64,000 bases of DNA from NCBI RefSeq assembly GCF_018323985.1, contig NZ_AP024590.1:3844001-3908000 (forward strand). The letters are read 5' to 3'. The stretch is from Enterobacter kobei. Lineage in GTDB: Bacteria; Pseudomonadota; Gammaproteobacteria; Enterobacterales; Enterobacteriaceae. This document shows positions 17,421-26,831 of the stretch, piece after piece (positions within the stretch are counted from its first letter, which is position 1; each line of letters opens with the position of its first letter). The notes below the pieces were generated by a model. The model was not told where the DNA came from. It ran no database searches and saw only the letters and a program-made list of their open reading frames with translations. The translations under genes were made by a program, and so were the position numbers.

Positions 17421-17900
17421 TTACCGGCGGTCTAAAATCTCAAAACAGTAGCTGTGCGAATTCTGCGCGTCGGCGTCGTGAAACTCGCTGAAAACGGATT
17501 CCCAGTCGTCCGGCTCGTAGTCCGGGAAATGCGTATCCCCTTCCACTTCAGCATCAATATGGGTCAGATACAGACGCTGGGCTTTCGGCAGAAACTGCTC
17601 GTAAACCCGACCGCCACCGATCACCATAATCTCTTCCGCGTCGCCGCAGGCGGCAATCGCCTCATCCACAGACGACACCCACTGCACACGATCGTCAGTC
17701 CCCGGATTGCTGCTGATGACGATATTTTTACGTCCCGGCAGCGGGCGTCCGATGGACTCCCAGGTCAGACGGCCCATCACCACAGGTTTATTTAAGGTAT
17801 TGCGTTTAAACCAGGCGAGATCGGCAGGCAAGTTCCACGGCATGGCGTTTTCCATGCCGATAACGCGATCTACCGCTAACGCCGCAATCAGACTGATCAT
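17421..17900 (-). CDS. folA: Dihydrofolate reductase
   Basis: FolA reduces dihydrofolate with NADPH and is the trimethoprim target. The ATG at 17900 gives 159 residues, the E. coli length; an ATG 11 codons upstream is open but not family-like. Asp27 (PADLAW), Trp22 and Ile94 (IGGGRVYEQF) are present and unchanged. Residue 45 is Leu where E. coli has His, in MGRLTWES; this position lies near the NADPH pyrophosphate. I see none of the usual trimethoprim-resistance substitutions at P21, W30 or L28. Confidence 0.97.
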   Translation of the reverse strand: MISLIAALAVDRVIGMENAMPWNLPADLAWFKRNTLNKPVVMGRLTWESIGRPLPGRKNIVISSNPGTDDRVQWVSSVDEAIAACGDAEEIMVIGGGRVYEQFLPKAQRLYLTHIDAEVEGDTHFPDYEPDDWESVFSEFHDADAQNSHSYCFEILDRR

Positions 17901-17991
17901 TGAATGTATCCCGGTGCAAAAAATTGTCGCCACTATACGTAAAGCGCATTCTCCCGTCGACTGGCGACAGGGTAAAGAATGATAAAATTTT

Positions 17992-19857
17992 TCATTCTGC
18001 TGTTGGCTTCACTGCCGGTTCATCCCGCGGATCGCCAGTATGTTTCCCCTCTTCCGTGCCCTGCCAGCCATGGCGCTGGATCAGCGACAGGTGCGCGCGA
18101 TCTTCGCTGATGATCTCGCTCAGCATCGCACTGGTCCGTTTATACACCGCCGCGCGCGACTGGGTGTCATTGTCGACTTCCGCCATCTCTTCCACCATCT
18201 GAGAATTATAGCGGCGAAACAGATCGGCGCGCTCGCGCGCTTCATACTGCCCCAGCCCTAATCCTTCCAGCGCCATACGGCCCAGTTTCAGCGCACCTTC
18301 GAAGGTTTCACGCTCCGGTCTTTCGACGCCAGCCTGGCGCAGACGAATGAAGTGATCAACGTCGCGCGCGCGGGCGATAATCGTCAGGTGCGGGAAATGT
18401 TCTTTCACCAGTTCCGTCAGTTGCAGGTTGGTTTTTGGATCGTCGATGGCGTTGATAAACACTTCCGCTTTCGCCGCCCCGGCAGATTCCAGCAGATCTA
18501 CCCGCGTGGCATCACCGTAAAATACCTTCATGCCAAACTTACGCAGCGTTTCGATGTGGTCAGGATCGTGATCCAGTACCACCATTTTCACGCCGCTGGA
18601 GAGCAACAGACGTCCGGCGATCTGCCCGAAACGACCAAAGCCGGCAACGATCACCCGCGGCTGCTCTTCGTCAATTTCATCCGCCTCGCGTGGCTGACCG
18701 ACTGTCGCGCTTTCCAGCCGCGTCAGCAGCACCAGCAGGATCGGCGTCGCGGCCATCGACAGCGCCACCGCCAGCGTCAGCGCTTTCGCCCATTCCGGAT
18801 CCAGCACGTTTGCCATCCGCGCCGCGCCGAAGATCACAAAGGCAAACTCACTCCCCTGTCCCAGCAGCACCGCGAACCAGCGACGCTGTTTTCCCGGCAC
18901 GTTAAGCGGACGGGCAATCAGCCACAGCACCAGGGTTTTGATTATCAGGAAACCCAGCAGCAGTACGGCGATGCGCAGCGGGTGACTGACCAGCGTACCA
19001 AAATCGATGGACATGCCGACGCCAATGAAAAAAAGCCCCAGCAGCAAGCCTTTAAAGGGTTCGATGTCGCTTTCCAGCGCATGGCGGTATTCGGAGCTGG
19101 CCAGCAGCACCCCGGCCAAAAATGCGCCCATCGCCATCGACAATCCGGCTTCTTCCAGCAACAGACCGAAACCAAATACCAGGAACAGCGCCACGGCGCT
19201 GAACACTTCCCGCAGCCCGGAGCGCGCCACAAAGCGCAGCGCCGGACGCGCGACATAGCGGCCAATCAGCACCACCAGCGCCAGCGCGCCGACCACTTTC
19301 AGGGCCGAGATCATAAAGGCGCTGGCCGTCGTCGCTTCGCCGCTGGCAGCCAGCAGCGGGATCATCGCCACCAACGGGATCGCGGCGATGTCCTGGAACA
19401 GCAGCACGGCAAAAGCGCTGCGCCCCATCTGCGAGACCATCAGGTTACGCTCGTTCATCGCCTGCATGGCAATGGCGGTAGACGACAATGCCAGCGTCAG
19501 GCCGATCAACACCGCCACCTGCCAGCGCAGCCCCAGCGCGATACAAAAGCCGCCGAGCAGCAGCCCGCAGGTGATCATTTGCAACGCGCCGCCTCCAAAT
19601 ACCGAGGCGCGCAACTTCCACAGTCGGCGGGGATCCAGTTCAAGGCCGATAACAAACAGCATCAGCACCACGCCGATTTCGGCGAAATGTAATATCGACT
19701 GCGCATCCGTTACCAGCCGTAATCCCCACGGGCCAATAATGCAGCCCGCGATGAGATAGCCGAGCACCGAGCCGAGGCCGAGGCGCACGGCGACCGGCAC
19801 GATGAGCGCAGCGGATCCCAGATAGATCAGCGCCTGGATCAGCGTATGGCTATCCAT
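17992..19857 (-). CDS. kefC: Glutathione-regulated potassium efflux antiporter KefC
   Basis: KefC is an inner-membrane K+/H+ antiporter held shut by glutathione and opened by glutathione adducts, acidifying the cytosol during electrophile stress. The ATG at 19857 gives 621 residues (E. coli 620). About 12 membrane segments (CPA2 family) include the HALESDIEPFKGLLLGLFF loop. An RCK/KTN domain follows (VIVAGFGRFGQIAGRLLL, with LDHDPDHIETLR), then a charged tail. It overlaps kefF by 8 bp. Confidence 0.97.
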   Translation of the reverse strand: MDSHTLIQALIYLGSAALIVPVAVRLGLGSVLGYLIAGCIIGPWGLRLVTDAQSILHFAEIGVVLMLFVIGLELDPRRLWKLRASVFGGGALQMITCGLLLGGFCIALGLRWQVAVLIGLTLALSSTAIAMQAMNERNLMVSQMGRSAFAVLLFQDIAAIPLVAMIPLLAASGEATTASAFMISALKVVGALALVVLIGRYVARPALRFVARSGLREVFSAVALFLVFGFGLLLEEAGLSMAMGAFLAGVLLASSEYRHALESDIEPFKGLLLGLFFIGVGMSIDFGTLVSHPLRIAVLLLGFLIIKTLVLWLIARPLNVPGKQRRWFAVLLGQGSEFAFVIFGAARMANVLDPEWAKALTLAVALSMAATPILLVLLTRLESATVGQPREADEIDEEQPRVIVAGFGRFGQIAGRLLLSSGVKMVVLDHDPDHIETLRKFGMKVFYGDATRVDLLESAGAAKAEVFINAIDDPKTNLQLTELVKEHFPHLTIIARARDVDHFIRLRQAGVERPERETFEGALKLGRMALEGLGLGQYEARERADLFRRYNSQMVEEMAEVDNDTQSRAAVYKRTSAMLSEIISEDRAHLSLIQRHGWQGTEEGKHTGDPRDEPAVKPTAE

Positions 19858-20380
19858 GATGTGTCTCCTGCCAGTCAATCAGACGTTGTTTGTAGTGGCG
19901 CGCCTGCGCCTGAAGGGTTTCGTCATCTTCGACGAAGGTATTATGCATCGTAAAAGGCGGCAGCCATTTCAGGCCGCAGTAGAGGGCTGTCGACTGGAGC
20001 GGCTGCGAAAGCACGTCAAATCCCGGATGTCCACCCAGCTCGAAGTGATGTTCACCGCCGCCAGTGGTCACCGCCCACAGCAGCTGTTTGCCGTGCAGCG
20101 CGTGACCGCCCTCACCATAGGCCCAGCCGTGAGACAACACTTTATCCATCCACAGTTTCAATAGCGGCGGTACGCTGTACCACTGCATCGGATGCTGCCA
20201 GACGATAAGATCGGCGCGTTCCACCGCAGCCTGTTCGGCAGAGATGTCGATATCAAAATCGGGGTAAAGTTCGTATAAGGAGCGGATCTCGACGCCATCG
20301 AGCGTAGCGGCATGCTCGATCATCCGCTTATTCGCGTGCGAGTGCCGCGGATAGGGATGGGCATAAATAATTAGGATCAT
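19850..20380 (-). CDS. kefF: KefC ancillary subunit, FMN quinone reductase KefF
   Basis: The 176-residue flavodoxin-like protein (E. coli 176) belongs to the NQO1/YwrO family. It binds KefC, is needed for full KefC activity and reduces quinones. The motifs are ILIIYAHPYPRHSHAN at the N-terminus, WQHPMQWYSVPPLLKLWMDKVL near residue 75 and the GGGEHHFELGG loop near 112. It lies upstream of kefC in the same operon. In K-12 the next genes upstream are yaaU and the fix-cai cluster; here a small lipoprotein gene takes their place. Confidence 0.96.
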   Translation of the reverse strand: MILIIYAHPYPRHSHANKRMIEHAATLDGVEIRSLYELYPDFDIDISAEQAAVERADLIVWQHPMQWYSVPPLLKLWMDKVLSHGWAYGEGGHALHGKQLLWAVTTGGGEHHFELGGHPGFDVLSQPLQSTALYCGLKWLPPFTMHNTFVEDDETLQAQARHYKQRLIDWQETHHG

Positions 20381-20476
20381 GGATAACCTGTCTGCACGGT
20401 GCTTTTTTATAAGCCCTGAGTGTAGACAGTTAATGGGTACGCTTACAGCGAAAACTTACAGTTTGTTTACAAAGCA

Positions 20477-20506
20477 ACGCCCCGCGGCACAGAGGCAACG
20501 GGGCGT
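20477..20506 (-). terminator. Probable terminator after the small lipoprotein gene
   Basis: An 8-bp perfect stem (ACGCCCCG at 20477-20484 with CGGGGCGT at 20499-20506) is followed on the minus strand by TTGCTTTG. The T tract is imperfect, so termination strength is uncertain. Confidence 0.55.
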
Positions 20507-20526
20507 GATGATCAGCATGAGATAGA

Positions 20527-20760
20527 TCAGTTATCCAGCTCGCTCATCCCTTTTAACTTGTCACGGTTAATCTGCTCGGTCTGACCGGTTTTGGCGTTTT
20601 TATAAGAGACCATACCCGTGTCTTTATCGACTTTTGGTTTACCGTCGGTGACGATGGTACTGCCATCAGTGGTTTTTACTTCCTGGTTGGATGAGCAACC
20701 GGCAACCGTCATCATGGTAGTCGCAGCAAAAAGTGAAGCCAGTAAAAGTTTATGTCGCAT
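20527..20760 (-). CDS. Small YgdI/YgdR-type lipoprotein (DUF903)
   Basis: The 77-residue protein has a lipobox VAGC (Cys22) after a hydrophobic signal segment. The mature part carries an SH3-like DUF903 domain: TTDGSTIVTDGKPKVDKDTGMVSYK, cut here, then QTEQINRDKLKGMSEL. Residue +2 is Ser, so outer-membrane sorting is expected. E. coli has several paralogues (YgdI, YgdR) elsewhere and none at this site. The function is unknown. It stands alone between carB and kefF, with a REP block on its upstream side. Confidence 0.85.
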   Translation of the reverse strand: MRHKLLLASLFAATTMMTVAGCSSNQEVKTTDGSTIVTDGKPKVDKDTGMVSYKNAKTGQTEQINRDKLKGMSELDN

Positions 20761-20870
20761 GGTGTTCTCCCCGCGTTTTCAGTGAATTTTCGTTCCAGAT
20801 GATTTAACTGTAGATGAAAACACTGAGGGCGGGGAAAAACACAGAACACTCTGAATGGGATGCCAAAATT

Positions 20871-20946
20871 GTGCCCGGCAAAGAGGCCGGCTCCGGTAAG
20901 CGAAGCGCCACCCGGCAACGTACGTTTACCGGGTGGCGAGGCGACA
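20871..20946. repeat. REP element pair between carB and the lipoprotein gene
   Basis: Two facing REP units are seen: TCCGGTAAGCGAAGCGCCAC in one direction and its near reverse complement, CGTTTACCGGGTGGCG, in the other. They lie just after the carB stop and ahead of the lipoprotein gene on the minus strand. Confidence 0.7.
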
Positions 20947-20948
20947 CT

Positions 20949-23900
20949 TTACTTCCCGATCTGCGCGTGCATTTCCTGCACCGAAATCACTTTCTCGGTA
21001 GCATCGGCATTGAGCGCCATCGCGGTGGCGAAACCGCCGTTCAGCGTGGTGTCGTAATGCACTTTGTATTGCAGCGCGCTGCGGCGGATGAGTTTGGAAT
21101 CTTCAATCGCCTGACGACCTGCGGTGGTGTTGATGATGTAGGTGTATTCGCCATTCTTGATGCGATCCTGAATGTGCGGACGGCCTTCATGCACCTTGTT
21201 CACCAGACGCGGGTTGATACCGGCTTCACCCAGCACAATCGCGGTGCCGTGGGTGGCGTCCAGCTCAAAGCCCTGCTTGAGCAGTTTTGCCGCCAGATCC
21301 ACCACGCGCTCTTTATCACCTTCACGTACCGAGAGCAGTGCGCGACCGGTTTTCTTCATGGTCGAGTTGCTGCCCAGCTGCGCTTTGGCGAAGGCTTCCG
21401 CAAAGGTGCGTCCGACGCCCATCACTTCACCGGTAGAGCGCATTTCTGGCCCTAACAGCGGGTCAACGCCCGGGAACTTGTTGAACGGCAGCACCACTTC
21501 TTTCACCGAGTAGTACGGCGGGATGATTTCTTTGGTCACGCCCTGCTCGGCCAGCGATTTACCTGCCATCACGCGCGCTGCCACTTTCGCCAGCGGCACG
21601 CCGGTGGCTTTGGAGACGAACGGCACGGTACGCGCCGCACGCGGGTTCACTTCAATCAGGTAGACTTCGTTGTCTTTCACCGCAAACTGCACGTTCATCA
21701 GGCCGCGTACCTGCAGTTCGAAGGCCAGCTTCTGCACCTGCTGGCGCATCACGTCCTGAATTTCCTGGCTCAGCGTGTAGGCTGGCAGAGAGCAGGCGGA
21801 GTCACCGGAGTGAACGCCAGCCTGTTCGATGTGCTCCATGATGCCGCCAATCAGCACCATTTCGCCGTCGCAGATGGCATCGACATCCACTTCTACCGCA
21901 TCATCCAGGAAGCGATCCAACAGCACCGGCGCGTCGTTCGAAACGCTGACGGCGGTCATGAAGTAGCGACGCAGATCTATCTCGTCGTAAACGATTTCCA
22001 TGGCGCGGCCACCGAGCACGTAAGACGGGCGCACCACCAGCGGGTAGCCAATCTCTTTTGCTTTCTCAACCGCCATGTCGATGGCGGTGACGGTAGCATT
22101 CGCCGGTTGCTTCAGCTTCAGACGGTCAACCGCCTGCTGGAAACGTTCGCGGTCTTCCGCACGGTCGATAGCATCCGGGCTGGTACCGATAACCGGCACG
22201 CCTGCGGCTTCAAGGGCACGCGCCAGTTTCAGCGGCGTCTGGCCACCGTACTGGACGATCACGCCTTTCGGCTTCTCGATACGCACGATTTCCAGCACGT
22301 CTTCCAGCGTTACCGGCTCGAAGTACAGACGGTCGGAGGTGTCGTAGTCGGTGGAGACGGTTTCCGGGTTACAGTTAACCATAATGGTCTCAAAACCGTC
22401 TTCACGCAGCGCCAGCGAGGCGTGCACGCAGCAGTAGTCAAATTCAATGCCCTGACCGATACGGTTCGGCCCGCCGCCCAGCACCATGATTTTGTCACGA
22501 TCCGGATTCGGGTTCGATTCGCACTCTTCTTCATAGGTGGAGTACATATAGGCGGTGTCGGTTGAGAACTCCGCCGCGCAGGTATCCACGCGTTTATACA
22601 CCGGGTGCAGATTGTACTGCTCACGCAGTTTGCGCACTTCGGATTCACGCACACCAGCCAGCGTCGCCAGGCGCGCATCGGCAAAGCCTTTACGCTTAAG
22701 CTGACGCAGGAAATCGGCGTCGAGGCCGTTAATGCCTACTTCCGCCACTTTCTCTTCCAGACGTACCAGCTCTTCAATCTGTACCAGGAACCAGCGGTCA
22801 ATGTTAGTCAGGTTGAACACGCCATCGACGGACAGCCCGGCACGGAAGGCGTCGGCGATATACCAGATACGCTCGGCACCGGCGTCTTTCAGTTCACGGC
22901 GAATTTTGGTCAGTGCTTCCGGATCGTCGAGGCTGACTTTCGGGTCGAAGCCGGTCGCGCCCACTTCCAGACCGCGCAGCGCTTTTTGCAGCGACTCCTG
23001 CTGAGTGCGGCCAATCGCCATCACTTCACCCACCGATTTCATCTGCGTGGTCAGGCGGTCGTTGGCACCGACAAATTTTTCGAAGTTAAAGCGTGGGATC
23101 TTGGTCACCACATAGTCGATGGACGGCTCAAACGAGGCCGGAGTACGGCCACCGGTGATGTCGTTCATCAGTTCGTCCAGCGTGTAACCTACCGCCAGTT
23201 TCGCCGCCACTTTGGCAATCGGGAAGCCGGTGGCTTTCGAGGCCAGCGCCGAAGAGCGGGAGACGCGCGGGTTCATTTCGATCACAATCAGGCGACCGTT
23301 TTTCGGGTTCACCGAAAACTGGACGTTAGAGCCGCCGGTTTCCACGCCAATTTCACGCAGCACCGCCATCGAGGCGTTACGCATGATTTGATACTCTTTA
23401 TCGGTCAGCGTTTGCGCCGGGGCAACGGTAATGGAGTCACCGGTGTGAATGCCCATGGCGTCGAAGTTTTCGATGGAGCAGACGATAATGCAGTTATCGT
23501 TCTTATCGCGCACCACTTCCATCTCGTACTCTTTCCAGCCAATCAGCGACTCATCAATCAGCAGCTCTTTGGTCGGGGAAAGGTCGAGGCCGCGGGCGCA
23601 GATTTCTTCAAACTCTTCGCGGTTATAGGCGATGCCGCCGCCGGTGCCGCCCATGGTGAAGGACGGACGAATAATGCACGGATAACCCACGTCAGCGGCA
23701 ACCGCCAGCGCTTCTTCCATATTGTGCGCAATGCCGGAGCGAGCAGTATCGAGGCCAATTTTCTTCATGGCGATGTCGAAACGGCGGCGATCTTCGGCTT
23801 TATCAATGGCGTCTGCGGTCGCGCCAATCATGGTCACGCCGAATTCTGCCAGCACGCCCTGGCGTTCCAGCTCCAGCGCGCAGTTCAGCGCCGTCTGACC

Positions 23901-24173
23901 GCCCATGGTCGGTAGTACCGCGTCCGGACGCTCTTTTTCGATGATTTTGCGTACCACTTCCCAGTGGATCGGCTCGATATAGGTGGCATCGGCCATTTCC
24001 GGGTCGGTCATGATGGTGGCCGGGTTGGAGTTAACCAGAATGACGCGGTAACCCTCTTCACGCAGCGCTTTACACGCCTGCGCACCGGAATAGTCGAACT
24101 CACAGGCCTGGCCGATAACAATCGGGCCAGCGCCAAGGATCAGGATGCTTTTTATGTCTGTACGTTTTGGCAT
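20949..24173 (-). CDS. carB: Carbamoyl-phosphate synthase large subunit
   Basis: CarB makes carbamoyl phosphate from ammonia, bicarbonate and two ATP for arginine and pyrimidine synthesis. The protein has 1074 residues (E. coli 1073). It has two tandem ATP-grasp halves (start MPKRTDIKSILILGAGPIVIG is cut here; second half from MVLGGGPNRIGQGIEFDY near residue 560). A C-terminal MGS-like allosteric domain binds UMP and ornithine. It lies 18 bp after carA in the carAB operon. No truncation or frame change is seen. Confidence 0.98.
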   Translation of the reverse strand: MPKRTDIKSILILGAGPIVIGQACEFDYSGAQACKALREEGYRVILVNSNPATIMTDPEMADATYIEPIHWEVVRKIIEKERPDAVLPTMGGQTALNCALELERQGVLAEFGVTMIGATADAIDKAEDRRRFDIAMKKIGLDTARSGIAHNMEEALAVAADVGYPCIIRPSFTMGGTGGGIAYNREEFEEICARGLDLSPTKELLIDESLIGWKEYEMEVVRDKNDNCIIVCSIENFDAMGIHTGDSITVAPAQTLTDKEYQIMRNASMAVLREIGVETGGSNVQFSVNPKNGRLIVIEMNPRVSRSSALASKATGFPIAKVAAKLAVGYTLDELMNDITGGRTPASFEPSIDYVVTKIPRFNFEKFVGANDRLTTQMKSVGEVMAIGRTQQESLQKALRGLEVGATGFDPKVSLDDPEALTKIRRELKDAGAERIWYIADAFRAGLSVDGVFNLTNIDRWFLVQIEELVRLEEKVAEVGINGLDADFLRQLKRKGFADARLATLAGVRESEVRKLREQYNLHPVYKRVDTCAAEFSTDTAYMYSTYEEECESNPNPDRDKIMVLGGGPNRIGQGIEFDYCCVHASLALREDGFETIMVNCNPETVSTDYDTSDRLYFEPVTLEDVLEIVRIEKPKGVIVQYGGQTPLKLARALEAAGVPVIGTSPDAIDRAEDRERFQQAVDRLKLKQPANATVTAIDMAVEKAKEIGYPLVVRPSYVLGGRAMEIVYDEIDLRRYFMTAVSVSNDAPVLLDRFLDDAVEVDVDAICDGEMVLIGGIMEHIEQAGVHSGDSACSLPAYTLSQEIQDVMRQQVQKLAFELQVRGLMNVQFAVKDNEVYLIEVNPRAARTVPFVSKATGVPLAKVAARVMAGKSLAEQGVTKEIIPPYYSVKEVVLPFNKFPGVDPLLGPEMRSTGEVMGVGRTFAEAFAKAQLGSNSTMKKTGRALLSVREGDKERVVDLAAKLLKQGFELDATHGTAIVLGEAGINPRLVNKVHEGRPHIQDRIKNGEYTYIINTTAGRQAIEDSKLIRRSALQYKVHYDTTLNGGFATAMALNADATEKVISVQEMHAQIGK

Positions 24174-24191
24174 GGCTTTTATGGCTCCTGA

Positions 24192-25340
24192 TTATTTGGC
24201 GACAGAACGGTAAGTCTTGATCAGTTCAATAAAGTGGTCGAACAGCGGTGCGGCATCGTGCGGACCGGGGCTGGCTTCCGGGTGTCCCTGGAAGCTGAAC
24301 GCCGGTTTATCGGTACGATGGATGCCCTGTAGCGTGCCGTCGAACAGCGACTTGTGGGTCACGCGCAGGGTTGACGGCATGGTGGACTCGTCTACCGCAA
24401 AACCGTGGTTCTGGGCGGTGATCATCACCACGTTGTTTTCCACGTCTTTCACCGGGTGGTTACCGCCGTGGTGACCGAATTTCATCTTCACGGTTTTGGC
24501 ACCGCTGGCCAGCGCCAGCAGCTGATGGCCGAGGCAGATACCGAACACCGGAATATCGGTGTCGAGAAACGTTTTAATCGCCTCAATGGCGTAATCGCAC
24601 GGTGCCGGGTCGCCGGGACCGTTGGAGAGGAAAATGCCGTCCGGGTTCATTTTCAGCACCTCTTCCGCCGGGGTTTGTGCCGGGACAACCGTCAGACGGC
24701 AGCCGCGATCCACCAGCATACGCAGAATGTTGCGCTTCGCGCCGTAGTCGTAGGCCACGACGTGGAACGGCAGCTCGCTTTCCGGGCGGGCTTCCGGCAA
24801 TTCACCTTCAAGCGTCCAGCTCCCCTGCGTCCAGCTGTAGCGCTCGCGGGTGGTCACTTCTTTTGCCAGATCCATACCGTTGAGGCCCGGGAAAGCTTTC
24901 GCTTTTTCCAGCGCCAGCGCCGCATCCAGATTATCACCGGCGATGATGCAGCCGTTTTGCGCGCCTTTCTCACGCAGCAGGCGCGTCAGCTTGCGCGTAT
25001 CGATATCGGCAATCGCCACGATGTTATGGCGTTTCAGGTAAGAAGAGAGATCTTCCTGATTTCGGTAGTTGCTGGCAATCAGCGGCAGGTCACGAATGAC
25101 GAGGCCTTGCGCATGTACCTGAGAGGATTCTTCATCAGCAGCATTGGTGCCGACATTACCGATATGAGGATAAGTAAGAGTAACAATTTGGCGGGAGTAG
25201 GAAGGATCAGTGAGGATTTCTTGATAACCGGTCATTGAAGTATTGAAAACGACTTCCCCAACCGCCGAACCTGTTGCCCCTATGGCCCGACCGTGAAACT
25301 GGGTTCCGTCTTCCAGAACCAATAGCGCTGACTTAATCAA
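24192..25340 (-). CDS. carA: Carbamoyl-phosphate synthase small (glutaminase) subunit
   Basis: CarA hydrolyses glutamine and passes ammonia to CarB. I chose the TTG at 25340, which follows a GGAGGGTG ribosome site and gives IKSALLVLED as in E. coli, whose carA also starts with TTG. The length is 382 residues, equal to E. coli. The class I amidotransferase triad is present: Cys in GICLGHQL (269 by E. coli numbering) and His/Glu in GHPEASPGP. An upstream ATG at 25367 is open but would overlap the operator. Confidence 0.97.
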   Translation of the reverse strand: MIKSALLVLEDGTQFHGRAIGATGSAVGEVVFNTSMTGYQEILTDPSYSRQIVTLTYPHIGNVGTNAADEESSQVHAQGLVIRDLPLIASNYRNQEDLSSYLKRHNIVAIADIDTRKLTRLLREKGAQNGCIIAGDNLDAALALEKAKAFPGLNGMDLAKEVTTRERYSWTQGSWTLEGELPEARPESELPFHVVAYDYGAKRNILRMLVDRGCRLTVVPAQTPAEEVLKMNPDGIFLSNGPGDPAPCDYAIEAIKTFLDTDIPVFGICLGHQLLALASGAKTVKMKFGHHGGNHPVKDVENNVVMITAQNHGFAVDESTMPSTLRVTHKSLFDGTLQGIHRTDKPAFSFQGHPEASPGPHDAAPLFDHFIELIKTYRSVAK

Positions 25341-25348
25341 AACACCCT

Positions 25349-25388
25349 CCAGAGAATATTCACTCACTTTATTTGCATATTAATTCAT
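25349..25388 (-). promoter_or_regulatory. carAB promoter P2 region with tandem ARG boxes
   Basis: On the minus strand the run TGAATTAATATGCAAATA and then AAGTGAGTGAATATTCTC matches the two ARG boxes of E. coli carAB almost base for base. ArgR with arginine represses P2 there. The boxes end about 10 bp before the GGAGGGTG ribosome site. Confidence 0.8.
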
Positions 25389-25720
25389 AATGAGCGCATG
25401 AATCAATGCAAATTTGCTTACCCGCGAATTTTCGGCAAACGGCGGCATTCTAGAGACTGGTGAGATAAAAGTCTACCCGATTAGCCATTTTTATTTATGT
25501 TTTTGCGCCACTGGCGGCGAAGAAGGGAAGAAGGCAGTGAAAAGATCATCTATTTCAGGCAGGAAAACGCTTGCGCGTCAGGAAAGCTGGCAATTTACGT
25601 CGCGCCACCTGAAAAACTGGACCAGACGGTCAAAATTTACATTACAGAAACAATAAAACAGTGGAAAACTATAACTTTTAAAGGTTTTAATGAGTTTTCG
25701 TTATCAAATGCAAAAATAAA
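25389..25720. other. AT-rich upstream control region of carAB, no gene seen
   Basis: This gene-free stretch between carA and dapB corresponds to the E. coli carAB P1 control region, which is governed by PurR, PepA, IHF and RutR. I could not place those sites with confidence. Two overlapping frames of about 80 codons (from 25414 and 25497) lack ribosome sites and recognisable domains, and I do not call them. Confidence 0.5.
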
Positions 25721-25741
25721 GGGGCAATAAAATATTGCCCC
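25712..25741 (-). terminator. Intrinsic terminator after dapB
   Basis: A perfect 9-bp stem (GGGGCAATA 25721-25729, TATTGCCCC 25733-25741) with a 3-base loop is followed on the minus strand by TTTATTTTTG. Confidence 0.85.
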
Positions 25742-25794
25742 ATGTAATCAAGTAATTATGATTACCACAACCACATCACGACAGGTAATAACCG

Positions 25795-26616
25795 CTATAA
25801 ACTGTTGAGATCCAGCACATCACGCATATCAAAAAGGCCGATTCGTTTATCTTTGAGCCACAATGCCGAGCGTACCGCACCATTGGCAAAGGTCATCCGG
25901 CTGGAGGCTTTATGAGTGATCTCAATGCGCTCGCCGATATCGGCAAACATCGCCGTATGTTCCCCCACAATGTCGCCTGCGCGCACGGTGGCAAAACCGA
26001 TACTGCCCGGTACGCGTTCGCCGGTGTAACCTTCCCGGCTATACACCGCGCAATCCTTCAGATCTTTATCCATCGCCTGAGCAATGGCTTCGCCCATTGC
26101 GAGTGCCGTGCCTGATGGCGCATCCACTTTATGGCGATGATGCGCTTCGATAATTTCGATGTCGGTGTAATCGCCCATCACTTTCGCGGCCTTCTCCAGC
26201 AGCTTAAGCATCACGTTCACGCCGACGCTGAAGTTCGCCGCAAAGACGATAGCGATGTCCCGTGCGGCCTCGCTGATGGCCGCTTTGCCTGCGTCGTCAA
26301 AACCGGTGGTGCCAATCACCATGCCTTTGCCGTGCTCGCGGCAAAAGGCCAGATGCGCCAGGGTGCCTTCCGGGCGGGTAAAATCGATAAACACGTCAAA
26401 ATCGTCTTTCACCGCCTGCAGATCGCACTGCACGGTGACGCCAGATGCACCTGCACCCGCCAGTTCACCGGCATCGCTGCCAAGCAGGGACGATCCCTCA
26501 CGCTCAAGGGCCGCGCCGAGCGCCACGCCTTCCATTGCCAGTGCCGCCTGGATCAGCTGGCGTCCCATACGACCACCGGCTCCCGCGATGGCTACGCGGA
26601 TGTTTGCCTCTTGCAT
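25795..26616 (-). CDS. dapB: 4-hydroxy-tetrahydrodipicolinate reductase
   Basis: DapB reduces the dihydrodipicolinate-pathway intermediate with NAD(P)H in lysine and peptidoglycan precursor synthesis. The protein has 273 residues, as in E. coli. The N-terminal nucleotide fold is IRVAIAGAGGRMGRQL; the substrate site is EAHHRHKVDAPSGTA near residue 157, holding the catalytic His and Lys. It is a single-gene unit with its own terminator. Confidence 0.97.
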   Translation of the reverse strand: MQEANIRVAIAGAGGRMGRQLIQAALAMEGVALGAALEREGSSLLGSDAGELAGAGASGVTVQCDLQAVKDDFDVFIDFTRPEGTLAHLAFCREHGKGMVIGTTGFDDAGKAAISEAARDIAIVFAANFSVGVNVMLKLLEKAAKVMGDYTDIEIIEAHHRHKVDAPSGTALAMGEAIAQAMDKDLKDCAVYSREGYTGERVPGSIGFATVRAGDIVGEHTAMFADIGERIEITHKASSRMTFANGAVRSALWLKDKRIGLFDMRDVLDLNSL

Positions 26617-26831
26617 AGTTGGACTCTTTTGTTAATGAAATGCTTAAAAATCGTTTTCAGAGTAACCAGCCCCGGGCGGGGCGACCAGCCAAAAACGCCG
26701 ATATTAGAATTTAATGATATACGCCGGAAAATATCAGTAAAAGGCATGATGATCAGCGAAAGCCGCAGGATCCCCTGACCACCAGCGCGGGGGGTAAACG
26801 TCACAGCGCACCAGGGTTTATGGGTGCAGCT

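Noticed and set aside
18352..19692. Open frame of 446 codons on the + strand
   Set aside because: It is antisense to kefC, extremely rich in Gln/His/Arg, with no recognisable fold.
22605..23915. Open frame of 436 codons on the + strand
   Set aside because: It is wholly antisense to carB, has no ribosome site or domain, and reflects the GC-rich codon pattern of the real gene.
25414..25730. Two frames of about 80 codons upstream of carA
   Set aside because: No ribosome site, no domain and overlapping in two frames; they lie in AT-rich control DNA.
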